DNA from: Saprospiraceae bacterium
GTDB taxonomy: Bacteria > Bacteroidota > Bacteroidia > Chitinophagales > Saprospiraceae
Assembly: GCA_016715985.1 (NCBI GenBank)
Contig: JADJXD010000001.1
Coordinates: 744,001-808,000, forward strand
DNA: 64,000 bases
Direction: 5' to 3'
The notes beneath the pieces were generated by a model. It was not told the origin of the DNA. It worked only from the letters and a program-made list of their open reading frames with translations, and made no database searches. The number at the start of each line of letters is the position of its first letter. Positions within the stretch are counted from its first letter, which is position 1. Of the stretch, positions 1 to 8,891 are shown one piece after another. Made by a program: the position numbers and the translations under genes.

Positions 1-1
1 T

Positions 2-127
2 CTTTGGATTAAGGAAGGGAAATTGAAGTATAAAGAAACCATGGTTAAGGGCTTTGATAAATTACCTGCTGCATTGCTGGGTTTATTTGAAGGAAATAAT
101 ATTGGAAAAATGATCGTCGAAGCATAA
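2..127 (+). CDS. 3-prime end of a zinc-type (MDR) NADP-dependent oxidoreductase
   Basis: Only the last 41 codons are inside the window; the reading frame is open from the left edge and stops with TAA. The visible sequence contains WIKEGKLKYKETMVKG, followed by LPAALLGLFEGNNIGKMIV. This is the usual ending of medium-chain dehydrogenase/reductase proteins of the leukotriene B4 dehydrogenase/CurA type, soluble enzymes that reduce alkenals and alkenones with NADPH. The next gene, a DJ-1/PfpI protein, starts 28 bp downstream in the same direction, so the two may be co-transcribed. The family call rests on this short tail alone; the exact substrate cannot be told. Confidence 0.55.
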   Translation, partial: LWIKEGKLKYKETMVKGFDKLPAALLGLFEGNNIGKMIVEA

Positions 128-155
128 AATTTTTAATCACTTAAAATAATAGAAA

Positions 156-836
156 ATGAAAATATTAATCGTACTCACTTCGCACAGTGAACTTGGAAAC
201 ACGGGAAAAAAGACAGGTTTTTGGATTGAAGAATTTGCCGCACCGTATTACATATTTGCCGATGCAGGTGCAGCAATCACCATTGCATCACCCAAAGGCG
301 GTCAACCTCCTATAGATCCATCCAGCGATACACCTGATAATCAAACTCCTGCTACCATTCGCTTTAAAGCAGATAAGGATTTACAACAAGTCTTAAGCAA
401 AACCGTATTGTTGTCAACCCTGGCTTCGGATGATTTTGACGCCATATTTTACCCGGGAGGCCATGGTCCGTTATGGGATTTGACCAGCGATACGGATTCT
501 ATAAAGTTGATAGAAAATTTTTGGAACAGCAATAAACCTGTGGCAGCGGTTTGCCATGCACCAGCTGTTTTATTGAGTGTACAAGACAATGTAGGTGAAG
601 CTTTGGTAAAAGGAAAAAAGGTAACAGGTTTTACCAACAGCGAAGAAGATGTTGTACAACTTACGAACATAGTACCATTTTTATTGGAAGATGAACTAAA
701 AAACAAAGGGGGTATTTATTCCAAAAAAGACAATTGGGAATCACACGTGGAAGTTGACGGGATGCTCATTACCGGTCAGAATCCTGCATCTTCTGAAGCC
801 GTTGCAAAAGAGTTATTAAAGCTTTTGAAAGAATAA
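156..836 (+). CDS. DJ-1/PfpI family protein (Hsp31-like, type 1 glutamine amidotransferase fold)
   Basis: 226 residues, a normal length for the single-domain Hsp31-like branch. The nucleophile elbow AVCHAPA places the catalytic Cys near residue 133 with His134 beside it. The acidic partner is in the N-terminal segment GFWIEEFAAPYY (about residues 21-32), the Glu position typical of Hsp31/glyoxalase III-like members. YPGGHGP near residue 99 forms the conserved Gly-rich loop. Known activities of the family include glutathione-independent glyoxalase III and protein or nucleotide deglycase; which applies here is not visible. No signal peptide is seen, so it should be cytosolic. An aldehyde-handling role would fit the preceding oxidoreductase (inference). 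Confidence 0.9.
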   Translation: MKILIVLTSHSELGNTGKKTGFWIEEFAAPYYIFADAGAAITIASPKGGQPPIDPSSDTPDNQTPATIRFKADKDLQQVLSKTVLLSTLASDDFDAIFYPGGHGPLWDLTSDTDSIKLIENFWNSNKPVAAVCHAPAVLLSVQDNVGEALVKGKKVTGFTNSEEDVVQLTNIVPFLLEDELKNKGGIYSKKDNWESHVEVDGMLITGQNPASSEAVAKELLKLLKE

Positions 837-924
837 AAAATGAGTAACTACTCAGGCATAACCCCATACGGTATGAAATATTTTTACCAGGGATTTAAAT
901 CCGTGGTAAAAATGCGATAATGGA

Positions 925-1101
925 GTGGAAAAAGAACTGGAATGCAATGAGAGATATTATGTACCCACTGAAATAACCTGGATGCTGAAAACGTTAGGTT
1001 TTTCAAAAATTGACATTTTCGGAGCGAGGCTCGGAGCTTTTTCCCGTGAAGATCTATTGACGACCGAAGATTTTGAAATGTTAGTCATTGCAGAAAGGTA
1101 A
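925..1101 (+). pseudogene. C-terminal remnant of a class I SAM-dependent methyltransferase
   Basis: An open stretch of about 58 codons ends in TAA and reads RYYVPTEITWMLKTLGF, then IDIFGARLGAFSRED and FEMLVIAER. This matches the C-terminal end of small SAM-dependent methyltransferases. The SAM-binding half is missing: an in-frame stop lies just upstream at 907-909 and no methyltransferase motif I is found in the preceding 90 bases. It is best read as a truncated relic between the PfpI gene and the ppc promoter. I recognise the family only from the tail, so the assignment is moderate. Confidence 0.5.
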
Positions 1102-1216
1102 AATGTACAACGAATTGAATTAAAGGTGTTGAAACTACGTTGGTTAAAACAAAAACTATCATCCTGATACGGATATAGATCTGCATTTTATTTTTACATA
1201 TCCTGCTTCAGCTACT

Positions 1217-1248
1217 TTTGTTTAACTTTCGGGAAATTTGTACATTTG
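1217..1248 (+). promoter_or_regulatory. Bacteroidota-type promoter for ppc
   Basis: TTTG at 1217-1220 is followed after 20 bases by TACATTTG at 1241-1248. This fits the Bacteroidota sigma-A consensus TTTG-N19..21-TAnnTTTG. Transcription would start near 1255, about 40 bases before the ppc ATG. Confidence 0.7.
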
Positions 1249-1296
1249 CCTGACAAGTCATGTTAATACTAAAAGTTACCATTCCTGACATAAAAT

Positions 1297-4005
1297 ATGA
1301 ATAAAAAAGAAAATCCCTACCAAAAGTTAACAGATGACAGACATTTTATTATTGACTGTTATACGAAGATGTTGGCCGGAATCAATGAACATGATATCAT
1401 TACTTTAATAAATGGTAATCCAAAGGACTTTTCTGAGACTGAAAATGATGCTATTTCTATTCAAAAAGTGATACAATCATTAAGTATCTACTTTCAATTA
1501 ATGACTTTGGTAGAAGAAAATGCAGCTACACAATACCGAAGAAAAATGGAAAATCAAAAGAATATAACATCCATCAGAGGTTCGTGGGCAGAGGCATTCA
1601 AAATCTGGAAAGATCAGGGTGTTACAGAAGATGAAATGCTTAATGCCATTTCCAAAACCTGCGTTATGCCTGTGTTGACAGCTCATCCTACAGAAGCAAA
1701 AAGGGTAACTGTCATCGAAATTCATCGGGAATTGTATTTACTTTTAGTACAAAGAGAAAATGCATCACTCAGCAAACTTGAACAAAACGCCATTAAGGGG
1801 AAGATTATCAACCTTTTGGAAAGATGGTGGAGAACCGGTGAAATTTATCTCGAAAAACCCACTATCAGGGATGAAAGAACAAATACCATTCATTATTTGA
1901 GCAAGGTATTTCCAACAGTATTAGCTAAAAGTGACCAGCAGCTGAAGCAGTCCTGGATTGCCATGGGTTTAAACCCGAATAAGATCAAAAATCCCGATAT
2001 TTTTCCTAAAATAAATTTTGGAAGTTGGGTTGGTGGTGACAGAGACGGACATCCTTTTGTCACACCCGGAATCACTCAGGAAACTTTAATGATCCACAGG
2101 AATAATGCACTCTCGCTTATTAAATCACAGCTATTGACCTTGGCCAGCAAACTTTCTGTTTCTGCCATCAGTAACCCGGTTCCGTTTTTATTATCTGACG
2201 CGATTAATAAAAAATCTAAAGCATTAGGTGAGTCAGGAGAAAAAGCAGTACTTAGAAATCCATATGAACCCTGGAGACAATACGTTAGTTTGGTTTTATT
2301 GCAATTGGAGAATACCATTTCCGAAAAAAACACACATTCCGATGCACATTACAGATCGGCCAAAGCATTGGCAGATGACTTGAAACTTTTGAGAAATATT
2401 CTTATCGAAAACGGAATGAAAGCTTTGTCCGAAGATTTACTATTTCCGATAGAAAGAACAATATTTTGTTTTGGGTTTCACCTGGCAAAATTAGATATAA
2501 GACAAAATAGTGCTTTCCATGATAAAGCCATCTCACAAATTCTCAAGTCAAATGGTGAAAAAGAGTTTGATTTTGAAAATTGGGAAGAAGAAAAACGGGT
2601 AATTTTTTTAAATAAAATATTGGAAAGCCATTCCCTGATTACTGATGTTACCATTTCTTACGGAGCCGAAGCTGATAATGTATTGGATTGTTTCAGAGTA
2701 ATTCGTCAACACATCAATCAATATGGTTCAGATGGTATTGGATCATTTATCATCAGTATGACCAGAAATCTCAGTGATTTACTGGTGGTTTATCTCTTAA
2801 TGCGTGAAACTCAGTTGCTTAATACCGATATTAAAGTTGTGCCTCTGTTAGAAACTATAGAAGATCTTCATAATGGTCCAAAAATATTGGAAAAATTTCT
2901 GCAACATCCCATCACTAAACAAAGGTCCGCGGTTACTTCACAGCAACAGGAAGTGATGTTGGGTTATAGCGACAGCAACAAAGATGGCGGAACCATTGCC
3001 AGCAAATGGAATCTATTTAAAGCAGAAAAAGAACTCTCAGAAGCAGGCAGGAAAAATAACACAGAGGTTTACTTTTTCCACGGAACCGGAGGTACTATTA
3101 GCAGAGGTGGAGGTAAGTATCACCGCTTTTTGGAAAGTATGCCAACAAACACGGTAAACGGCACCATTAAAATTACAGTACAAGGAGAAACCGTTGCACA
3201 GCAATTTGGTAATCCACTAACTGCCACATACAACCTGAATACACTGACTTCCGGCGTGGCCAAACAAACCATTAATAACAAAATTAATGTAAATGAGGGA
3301 GCTTATCCTTTTGAAACAATGGACTTTATAGCTCAAAAATCATTAGAACATTACAAAGATTTCATTCAAGCTCCCGGATTTATTAATTTTTATAGTAAAG
3401 TAACCTGTATTGATGTACTGGAAAAAAGCAAAATTGGTTCAAGACCCGCAAGACGAACCGGCACCAGAACACTCAATGACCTGAGAGCCATTCCATGGGT
3501 ATTTAGCTGGAATCTTTCCAGAATTACCGTTACCGGATGGTATGGATTGGGTGAAGCTCTGAAAAAATTAAAAGAAGAAAGACCTGATGCTTTTAATGAC
3601 TTAAAAAAGACAATCGATGAATGGACCTTTTTCAGGTTTTTAATCATTCAAACAGAAACCAACCTGATTCTATCCAATGCAGAAATAATGAAGTTGTATG
3701 CTGAACTTGATGGCAATACAGACGAAAGAGCTTTGTTTATGGATAAAATCCTTACCGATTATGATAATGGTTTTAAAATGATTGGTGAACTTTTTGAAGA
3801 ATCAGTTACCATCAGAAGGGAAGGTCAATACGACAATTTAGAGTGGAGAGAAAGTAAACTAAAAATTCTCCATCAACTTCATATTAAATATCTTAAATTA
3901 TGGAGAGATATACAGGATGAGAACAGTATTGAAAAGGATAAAATGTTAGCAAAACTTCTTAGCTTAATTAATTCACTTTCTAGCGGATTGAAAAATACTG
4001 GTTAA
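1297..4005 (+). CDS. ppc: phosphoenolpyruvate carboxylase
   Basis: 902 residues, normal for bacterial PEPC. The enzyme makes oxaloacetate from PEP and bicarbonate and refills the TCA cycle. Visible motifs in order: VLTAHPTEAKR with the catalytic His near residue 130, GGDRDGHPFVT near 245, GYSDSNKDGG near 550, the mobile-loop motif FHGTGGTISRGGG near 600, and SRPARR near 715. All catalytic segments are present and there is no frameshift. It has its own strong promoter at 1217-1248 and converges on the ABC exporter operon, with only about 60 bp between the two stop codons, so it is probably monocistronic. Homotetrameric and cytosolic by family. Confidence 0.97.
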   Translation: MNKKENPYQKLTDDRHFIIDCYTKMLAGINEHDIITLINGNPKDFSETENDAISIQKVIQSLSIYFQLMTLVEENAATQYRRKMENQKNITSIRGSWAEAFKIWKDQGVTEDEMLNAISKTCVMPVLTAHPTEAKRVTVIEIHRELYLLLVQRENASLSKLEQNAIKGKIINLLERWWRTGEIYLEKPTIRDERTNTIHYLSKVFPTVLAKSDQQLKQSWIAMGLNPNKIKNPDIFPKINFGSWVGGDRDGHPFVTPGITQETLMIHRNNALSLIKSQLLTLASKLSVSAISNPVPFLLSDAINKKSKALGESGEKAVLRNPYEPWRQYVSLVLLQLENTISEKNTHSDAHYRSAKALADDLKLLRNILIENGMKALSEDLLFPIERTIFCFGFHLAKLDIRQNSAFHDKAISQILKSNGEKEFDFENWEEEKRVIFLNKILESHSLITDVTISYGAEADNVLDCFRVIRQHINQYGSDGIGSFIISMTRNLSDLLVVYLLMRETQLLNTDIKVVPLLETIEDLHNGPKILEKFLQHPITKQRSAVTSQQQEVMLGYSDSNKDGGTIASKWNLFKAEKELSEAGRKNNTEVYFFHGTGGTISRGGGKYHRFLESMPTNTVNGTIKITVQGETVAQQFGNPLTATYNLNTLTSGVAKQTINNKINVNEGAYPFETMDFIAQKSLEHYKDFIQAPGFINFYSKVTCIDVLEKSKIGSRPARRTGTRTLNDLRAIPWVFSWNLSRITVTGWYGLGEALKKLKEERPDAFNDLKKTIDEWTFFRFLIIQTETNLILSNAEIMKLYAELDGNTDERALFMDKILTDYDNGFKMIGELFEESVTIRREGQYDNLEWRESKLKILHQLHIKYLKLWRDIQDENSIEKDKMLAKLLSLINSLSSGLKNTG

Positions 4006-4068
4006 GTGAAGTTTCAGGTTTCCATAAAAGCAGGTATTTATAATCAGTGAATCAAATGGAATCTCCTT

Positions 4069-4749
4069 TCACAAGATTCTACCATCTCCCATTTCTATTA
4101 TCCGATGTGTTCTTTCCGCAAATTCAGGATCATGTGTGACTACCATTAAGGTTTGTCCAAACTTTCCTGCCAACTCACTGAAAATATCAAATACGATTTC
4201 CGTGTTTTTTAAGTCTAAATTCCCGGTCGGTTCATCTGCCATTATGATCAACGGATCATTAATCAGTGCCCGGGCAATGGCCACTCTTTGTTTTTCGCCG
4301 CCTGAAATCTGATGTGCTTTTTTCAAAGCTATGTGACTGATTCCCATCACGCGAAGCAGATCCATTGCTTTTTCATTGAGTGCTTCTTCGGTTAGTACCC
4401 TTGCCTTCAATCCCGGCAAAATGATGTTTTTTAAAACCGTAAATTCATTCAGAAGATAATGAAACTGGAAAATAAAACCTATTTTTCTGTTCCTGATTGC
4501 AGCCCTTTGTTTTTCAGACTTCAAACGCATTAATTCACCATCAATGTACAAATCACCTTCATATTCCGTATCCATGGTCGAAAGAATATACAATAGTGTC
4601 GATTTCCCGCACCCTGACTTTCCTGTAACCGAGACAAATTCTCCTTGTCTGATACTAAAATTAATATCCATCAGCACTTTTACCGGTACAGGATCCGTAA
4701 AGGTCTTTGACAGATCAGATGCTTGCAATACAATTTTGCTTTGAGTCAT
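4069..4749 (-). CDS. ABC transporter ATP-binding protein, LolD/MacB type
   Basis: 226 residues. Walker A is GKSGCGKST (about 43-51), the signature is ISGGEKQRVAIARAL (about 148-162; SGGEK rather than the commoner SGGQQ), and Walker B is LIIMADEPTGNLD (about 168-180). The ADEPTGNLD form is typical of the LolD/MacB/FtsE branch, which drives mechanotransmission across the membrane instead of classic substrate translocation. The start codon overlaps the stop of the upstream permease gene (TAATG), indicating translational coupling. With the permease and adaptor lipoprotein upstream it forms a tripartite exporter operon. Confidence 0.93.
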   Translation of the reverse strand: MTQSKIVLQASDLSKTFTDPVPVKVLMDINFSIRQGEFVSVTGKSGCGKSTLLYILSTMDTEYEGDLYIDGELMRLKSEKQRAAIRNRKIGFIFQFHYLLNEFTVLKNIILPGLKARVLTEEALNEKAMDLLRVMGISHIALKKAHQISGGEKQRVAIARALINDPLIIMADEPTGNLDLKNTEIVFDIFSELAGKFGQTLMVVTHDPEFAERTHRIIEMGDGRIL

Positions 4750-6008
4750 TATTTCCCTCTTATAATAATGACAGGATCTACTTTACTGGCCTTTTTTGCA
4801 GGAAACCAACCAGCAAAAAAGGTAGTAACGACAGCAAATGTGATACCTATAATGTAGTATTGCGGATTATAATCTACCGGAAAAGTAGTTATAGTGGGCA
4901 AAGCTGCTGTAACAAAAGGTATGCGATCTATTATGGAAGATAGTAAAAAGCCAATGCCCAAGCCGGTCAGTCCTCCTGAAATCCCAATACTCAATGCGAT
5001 AAAAATGAAAATATTCCGCACATCAGGACCAGAAAATCCCGTCGCTTTTAGTATTGCAATTGTATCCATTTTTTCATAAATCATCATATTCAGTATATTG
5101 TAAATACCAAAACCTGCAACAATCAACAATGTAATGCCTACTGCATAAGATATCAAAGTTCTGATATTGGATCCTGTTTCAAATTGTGCATTCGCAGTTT
5201 GAATATCTTCTGCTTCTGTATTAAAAAGTCGGGCATATTCTTTAGCCAAGTCAGGGGCAATAGTCATATCGTTTAATTTCACCATCAGATCCGAAATATA
5301 ACTGTTTGACTTTCCTAATAATTTCTGGGTGGTGGCTATAGAAGTATAACTCTGGACTTTATCCAAATCTGCCAACCCTGACTGAAAATACCCTACAACC
5401 TTGAGTGAAAACTTATTTCCGGTAGGTGTCGTGACCTGTATGATATCACCGATTTTAGCGAGCATTTTATCTGCAGCGCCTTTCCCGAGAATAATACTGT
5501 TTGGAATATTTCTGAGGTCGGTAAAATCACCGGTTGTAACATAGTCTTCAAAAAAATAGAGTCTGGCTTCTTCGTTGACATCAATACCATTGATAATACC
5601 TGTCAACTCAATATTACCCACATTATAAATCACCTGTGCTGACACTCTGGGTGCTACACCTCTCACCCGATCATCCGAGTGAAGAGCATTCAGGATAGCT
5701 GAAACATTATGAATTTCAACTCTTTCACCTGATGGACGTACCGAGCGAACGATATTGTAATAATCTTTATAGGCATCAGATTGATCAACAGGTTGTATTT
5801 CTCTAACCTTTATTTCATTGAAGAGTCTGACATGAGCTGTCCTGTTGAGTATGAGACCATCCAACAAACCATTCAAACCGTTCATAAATCCCAGCAACGT
5901 GACAAACATCGATATACTGAAAGTTACACCTACCGCTGCTATAAGGGTTTGTTTCCATCTTGCGAGCATCAATGATTTTGCTATATCCGGTATCAATCCC
6001 AGATTCAT
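4749..6008 (-). CDS. ABC transporter permease, MacB/LolE (FtsX) type
   Basis: 419 residues with the FtsX-family topology: one N-terminal membrane helix (about 20-43), a large extracytoplasmic domain (about 45-280), then three helices in the C-terminal third, the first near LISYAVGITLLIVAGFGIYN. The N-terminus IAKSLMLARWKQTLIAAVG matches permeases that follow an MFP gene in Bacteroidota. It is second in the minus-strand operon, 40 bp after the adaptor gene and overlapping the ATPase by one base. It probably exports a small molecule or peptide, or handles lipoproteins; the substrate cannot be inferred. Confidence 0.9.
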   Translation of the reverse strand: MNLGLIPDIAKSLMLARWKQTLIAAVGVTFSISMFVTLLGFMNGLNGLLDGLILNRTAHVRLFNEIKVREIQPVDQSDAYKDYYNIVRSVRPSGERVEIHNVSAILNALHSDDRVRGVAPRVSAQVIYNVGNIELTGIINGIDVNEEARLYFFEDYVTTGDFTDLRNIPNSIILGKGAADKMLAKIGDIIQVTTPTGNKFSLKVVGYFQSGLADLDKVQSYTSIATTQKLLGKSNSYISDLMVKLNDMTIAPDLAKEYARLFNTEAEDIQTANAQFETGSNIRTLISYAVGITLLIVAGFGIYNILNMMIYEKMDTIAILKATGFSGPDVRNIFIFIALSIGISGGLTGLGIGFLLSSIIDRIPFVTAALPTITTFPVDYNPQYYIIGITFAVVTTFFAGWFPAKKASKVDPVIIIRGK

Positions 6009-6048
6009 GTGGTGGTTTGTTTATGGTCTGTATTTAAAGACACGATTA

Positions 6049-7128
6049 TCAATTTGGTTTAATAATTTCTGTTGTCAGATCGATACCGGAAAGAACCTCC
6101 ACAATTTTGTAATCCTGCAACCCGATCTCCAGTTTTCTTAAACTACCGTCTTTCAGCATTACTGTGCTATCCGGCAACAGACAATTTCTCGGTATAGTCA
6201 TAACATTTTCTTTGGAAAGAATAATGATATTGGCTTCCGCAGATAAGTTCGGATAAATCACTTCGGGCAAAACATCAAATACGGCATTCACTTTAAAAGT
6301 ACGGGTTCTTTCTTCCATAATGGGATCGATACTCTTGACCTTTCCCTGAAAAACTTTTCCTTTATAGCTATCCAGCGAAAAAATAACTTGTTGACCTGGC
6401 TTAATGCGAACAATATCATATTCATCTACCATTAGTTCGACTTCAAATACTTTAGTATCCCCGATAACTGCCAAAACAGTTTGCGGACCTATCATTTCCC
6501 CTTTTTCTTTGAGCACGGAAAAAACAGTGCCGTCAGACTCACTTCTGATGGTGTATTCCTTTTGAAATTCGTTGGTTGCGGCCAGGTTCATTTTAGATTG
6601 AGCGTCTGCATATTTCAACTGTCGTCTTAGTTCAGACAATTGTATATTCATTGATTTCAGGTTACTCAAGGAGCTTTCGTATGCCAGCTCCCGTTGCTCA
6701 AGTTCTGTTTTAGTACCGATATTCTGAGCCCAGAGATTTCTTTGGCGAACCATCATGATCGAATCATTTGCGAGCTTTTTTTTGGTAAGTCCTATTTGCA
6801 AAACTATATCCGTAATTTTATCAGTGTTCGCTTTATATGCAGCCTGTTCGGCTGAAAGTTTTGAAATATTGGTATTGATACCGGCCACCTCATTATAAAT
6901 TTTGAATAAAGGATCACCTTTTTTAACAGAAGCTCCGGTTTCAGTAAATATTTTTTCAATTCTTCCGGTCACTAATGACATCACCTGATGTTGCCCACCA
7001 CTTTTAATAATACCGGAAGCATACACTGATTCTGAAATATTTCTGATCTCAGGTTTTATTGTTAATACTTTCTCTTTACAAGCTAATATGCAGAAACAAC
7101 AAACTAAAAGACTACTTAAAATACGCAT
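6049..7128 (-). CDS. periplasmic adaptor (membrane fusion) lipoprotein, HlyD/MacA type
   Basis: 359 residues. The N-terminus ends in a lipobox (CFCILAC, Cys near 17), so it is probably a lipoprotein. A lipoyl/barrel-sandwich half-motif follows (GRIEKIFTETGASVKKGDPL near 52-71), then a long alpha-hairpin (about 85-170), the second half-motif (about 175-205), and a beta-barrel with DEYDIVRIKPGQQVIFSLD. It is the first gene of the exporter operon and would link the FtsX-type permease to an outer-membrane channel, which is not encoded here. It is divergent from the hemolysin III gene. Confidence 0.9.
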   Translation of the reverse strand: MRILSSLLVCCFCILACKEKVLTIKPEIRNISESVYASGIIKSGGQHQVMSLVTGRIEKIFTETGASVKKGDPLFKIYNEVAGINTNISKLSAEQAAYKANTDKITDIVLQIGLTKKKLANDSIMMVRQRNLWAQNIGTKTELEQRELAYESSLSNLKSMNIQLSELRRQLKYADAQSKMNLAATNEFQKEYTIRSESDGTVFSVLKEKGEMIGPQTVLAVIGDTKVFEVELMVDEYDIVRIKPGQQVIFSLDSYKGKVFQGKVKSIDPIMEERTRTFKVNAVFDVLPEVIYPNLSAEANIIILSKENVMTIPRNCLLPDSTVMLKDGSLRKLEIGLQDYKIVEVLSGIDLTTEIIKPN

Positions 7129-7241
7129 ACGAACAGTTTTTAATATAATGATGCAATCTAAGAAAATTACTTTAAAACATCTGTATTAATATTCTAATTT
7201 TATTTTTTTTGACAGACAAACAATTTATCCTTCAAACAGCG

Positions 7242-7249
7242 TATTTTTG
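7242..7249 (+). promoter_or_regulatory. candidate -7 element of the hemolysin III gene
   Basis: TATTTTTG matches the TAnnTTTG -7 consensus and lies 18 bases before the ATG. The only upstream TTTG is at 7208-7211, 30 bases away, which is too far for the normal spacing, so this is a weak call. Confidence 0.3.
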
Positions 7250-7266
7250 ACCTAAATTTTGAGATT

Positions 7267-7893
7267 ATGAAACATTTTACCTTTCTGGACAAAGAAGAAA
7301 AAGCGAATACCATTACGCATGCTGCCGGACTACTACTCATGGTACTTAGCGCTCCGTTGCTGATCAATAAAATGATTGAGGGGGGAGCATGGTTAATTAC
7401 CGGAGGATTGAGTTTTTGTTTTGGTGCATTATTCGTGTTCTTAAGTTCGACGTTTTATCACTTATCAATACATGAATCTAAAAAGAAACTGTGGCGGACT
7501 ATAGATCATATCGCTATATTCTTTTTGATTGGTGGGACTTATACTCCATTTATTCTGAAATACTACCCGACATCTGACGGGATGAAATTTTTAGCATTGC
7601 ACTGGATTTTAATATTAACAGGTATAATTTTTAAAGTATTTTATACCGGAAAGCTCGAAATTGTGTCCACGTTGATGTATGTCTTCTTAGGTTGGATGGT
7701 TGTTTTTATTTACCAACCCATCACATCAAATATGAATGACAATGTCTTTATGTGGTTGATGATAGGCGGGATCAGTTATACGATCGGCGTAATATTTTAC
7801 ATTTGGGAAAAACTTCCTTACAATCACAGTATCTGGCATCTGTTTGTCTTAGGTGGTTGCTTTGGACATTATGCCGCGTTGTATAATTTTTGA
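7267..7893 (+). CDS. hemolysin III family protein (PAQR superfamily, seven membrane helices)
   Basis: 208 residues, the usual size of the bacterial Hly-III/YqfA group. The PAQR metal-site motifs are all there: FLSSTFYHLS (about 58-67; Ser and His), DHIAIFFLIGGTYTPF (about 79-94), and a C-terminal HSIWHLFVLGGCFGHY with its His pair. Eukaryotic relatives are progestin/adiponectin receptors with hydrolase-like zinc sites; the bacterial role is mostly linked to membrane-lipid homeostasis. It is a stand-alone gene divergent from the exporter operon. Confidence 0.93.
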   Translation: MKHFTFLDKEEKANTITHAAGLLLMVLSAPLLINKMIEGGAWLITGGLSFCFGALFVFLSSTFYHLSIHESKKKLWRTIDHIAIFFLIGGTYTPFILKYYPTSDGMKFLALHWILILTGIIFKVFYTGKLEIVSTLMYVFLGWMVVFIYQPITSNMNDNVFMWLMIGGISYTIGVIFYIWEKLPYNHSIWHLFVLGGCFGHYAALYNF

Positions 7894-7962
7894 GGGAACA
7901 TAAAATATTTACGTAAATCTGATAACAATATCAAATTAGTTTTCTATCCGATTCTAAAATAT

Positions 7963-7970
7963 TACTTTTG
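7963..7970 (+). promoter_or_regulatory. -7 element of the terC-apbE transcription unit
   Basis: TACTTTTG fits TAnnTTTG. The -33 position about 20 bases upstream reads TTTC instead of TTTG. The ATG of the TerC gene follows after 41 bases. Confidence 0.45.
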
Positions 7971-8011
7971 ACGATTAAATAAAAAGAAAATAGAAAAAAA
8001 TACATAACCTT

Positions 8012-8881
8012 ATGATTTTCAGCTTATTAACGATTCCTGATTTCGGCAGCTCTGTGGTTTGGTTGAGTCTGTTGACATTGACTTTTCTGGAAATAGTCCT
8101 GGGTATTGACAATATCATTTTTATTTCCATTGCAGCCAGTAAATTACCGGAAGAGCAACAAAAAAAGGCTACCAATATCGGGTTAATTCTTGCAATGGTA
8201 CTCAGAATTGTTTTATTGTTAGGTATCACGGTACTGATTGCAATGAAAGAACCCTGGATAAACATTGAGACAGACTACCTCACAGCCGGATTTTCAGGCC
8301 AAAGTCTCATATTGATTGCAGGAGGTATATTTCTCCTTTACAAAAGTGTATCAGAAATACATCATAAACTGGAAGGTATTAATATGCCAAACGGCAATAA
8401 CAAAGGGAAAGCACTATCTTTATCTTCCGCAATTGTTCAGATTACTGTGATTAATATTGTGTTTTCGTTTGACTCAATACTCACTGCAGTCGGAATGACC
8501 AATGGCATCAATGGCGCATTATTTATTATGATTGTGGCAGTCGTATTTTCAGTATTAATCATGATGTTGTTTGCTGTTCCGGTTGGTAGATTTGTAAATA
8601 AACATCCTACCATCCAAATGCTGGGTCTCGCATTTTTGATATTAATTGGTTTTATGTTAATCATAGAAGGGGCACACCTGGCTCACCTTTCAATAGTGGG
8701 TTCTGAAATCGGAGCTGTGCCGAAAGGATATCTATACTTTGCAATTGCTTTTTCATTGTTGGTAGAGTTTCTGAATATGAAACTAAGAACGCCAAAATCA
8801 GATACGGTAGTCTTGCACACAATCTCTGAAAAAGCGCAGGAAATGGGCCTTTTAGACGATAAAATTCAAGATGTAAAATAA
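8012..8881 (+). CDS. TerC family integral membrane protein
   Basis: 289 residues, at least seven predicted membrane helices. The hallmark acidic intramembrane motif is LEIVLGIDNIIFISI near residues 25-40, with its counterpart VINIVFSFDSILTAVGM near 145-161; these Asp/Glu/Asn residues are the proposed metal path of TerC/Alx/MeeF proteins. Recent work links the family to manganese export and metal loading of secreted enzymes. ApbE, an exported flavinyl transferase that itself needs a metal, starts only 10 bp downstream; this pairing is suggestive but inferential. Confidence 0.93.
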   Translation: MIFSLLTIPDFGSSVVWLSLLTLTFLEIVLGIDNIIFISIAASKLPEEQQKKATNIGLILAMVLRIVLLLGITVLIAMKEPWINIETDYLTAGFSGQSLILIAGGIFLLYKSVSEIHHKLEGINMPNGNNKGKALSLSSAIVQITVINIVFSFDSILTAVGMTNGINGALFIMIVAVVFSVLIMMLFAVPVGRFVNKHPTIQMLGLAFLILIGFMLIIEGAHLAHLSIVGSEIGAVPKGYLYFAIAFSLLVEFLNMKLRTPKSDTVVLHTISEKAQEMGLLDDKIQDVK

Positions 8882-8891
8882 AATAAATTCA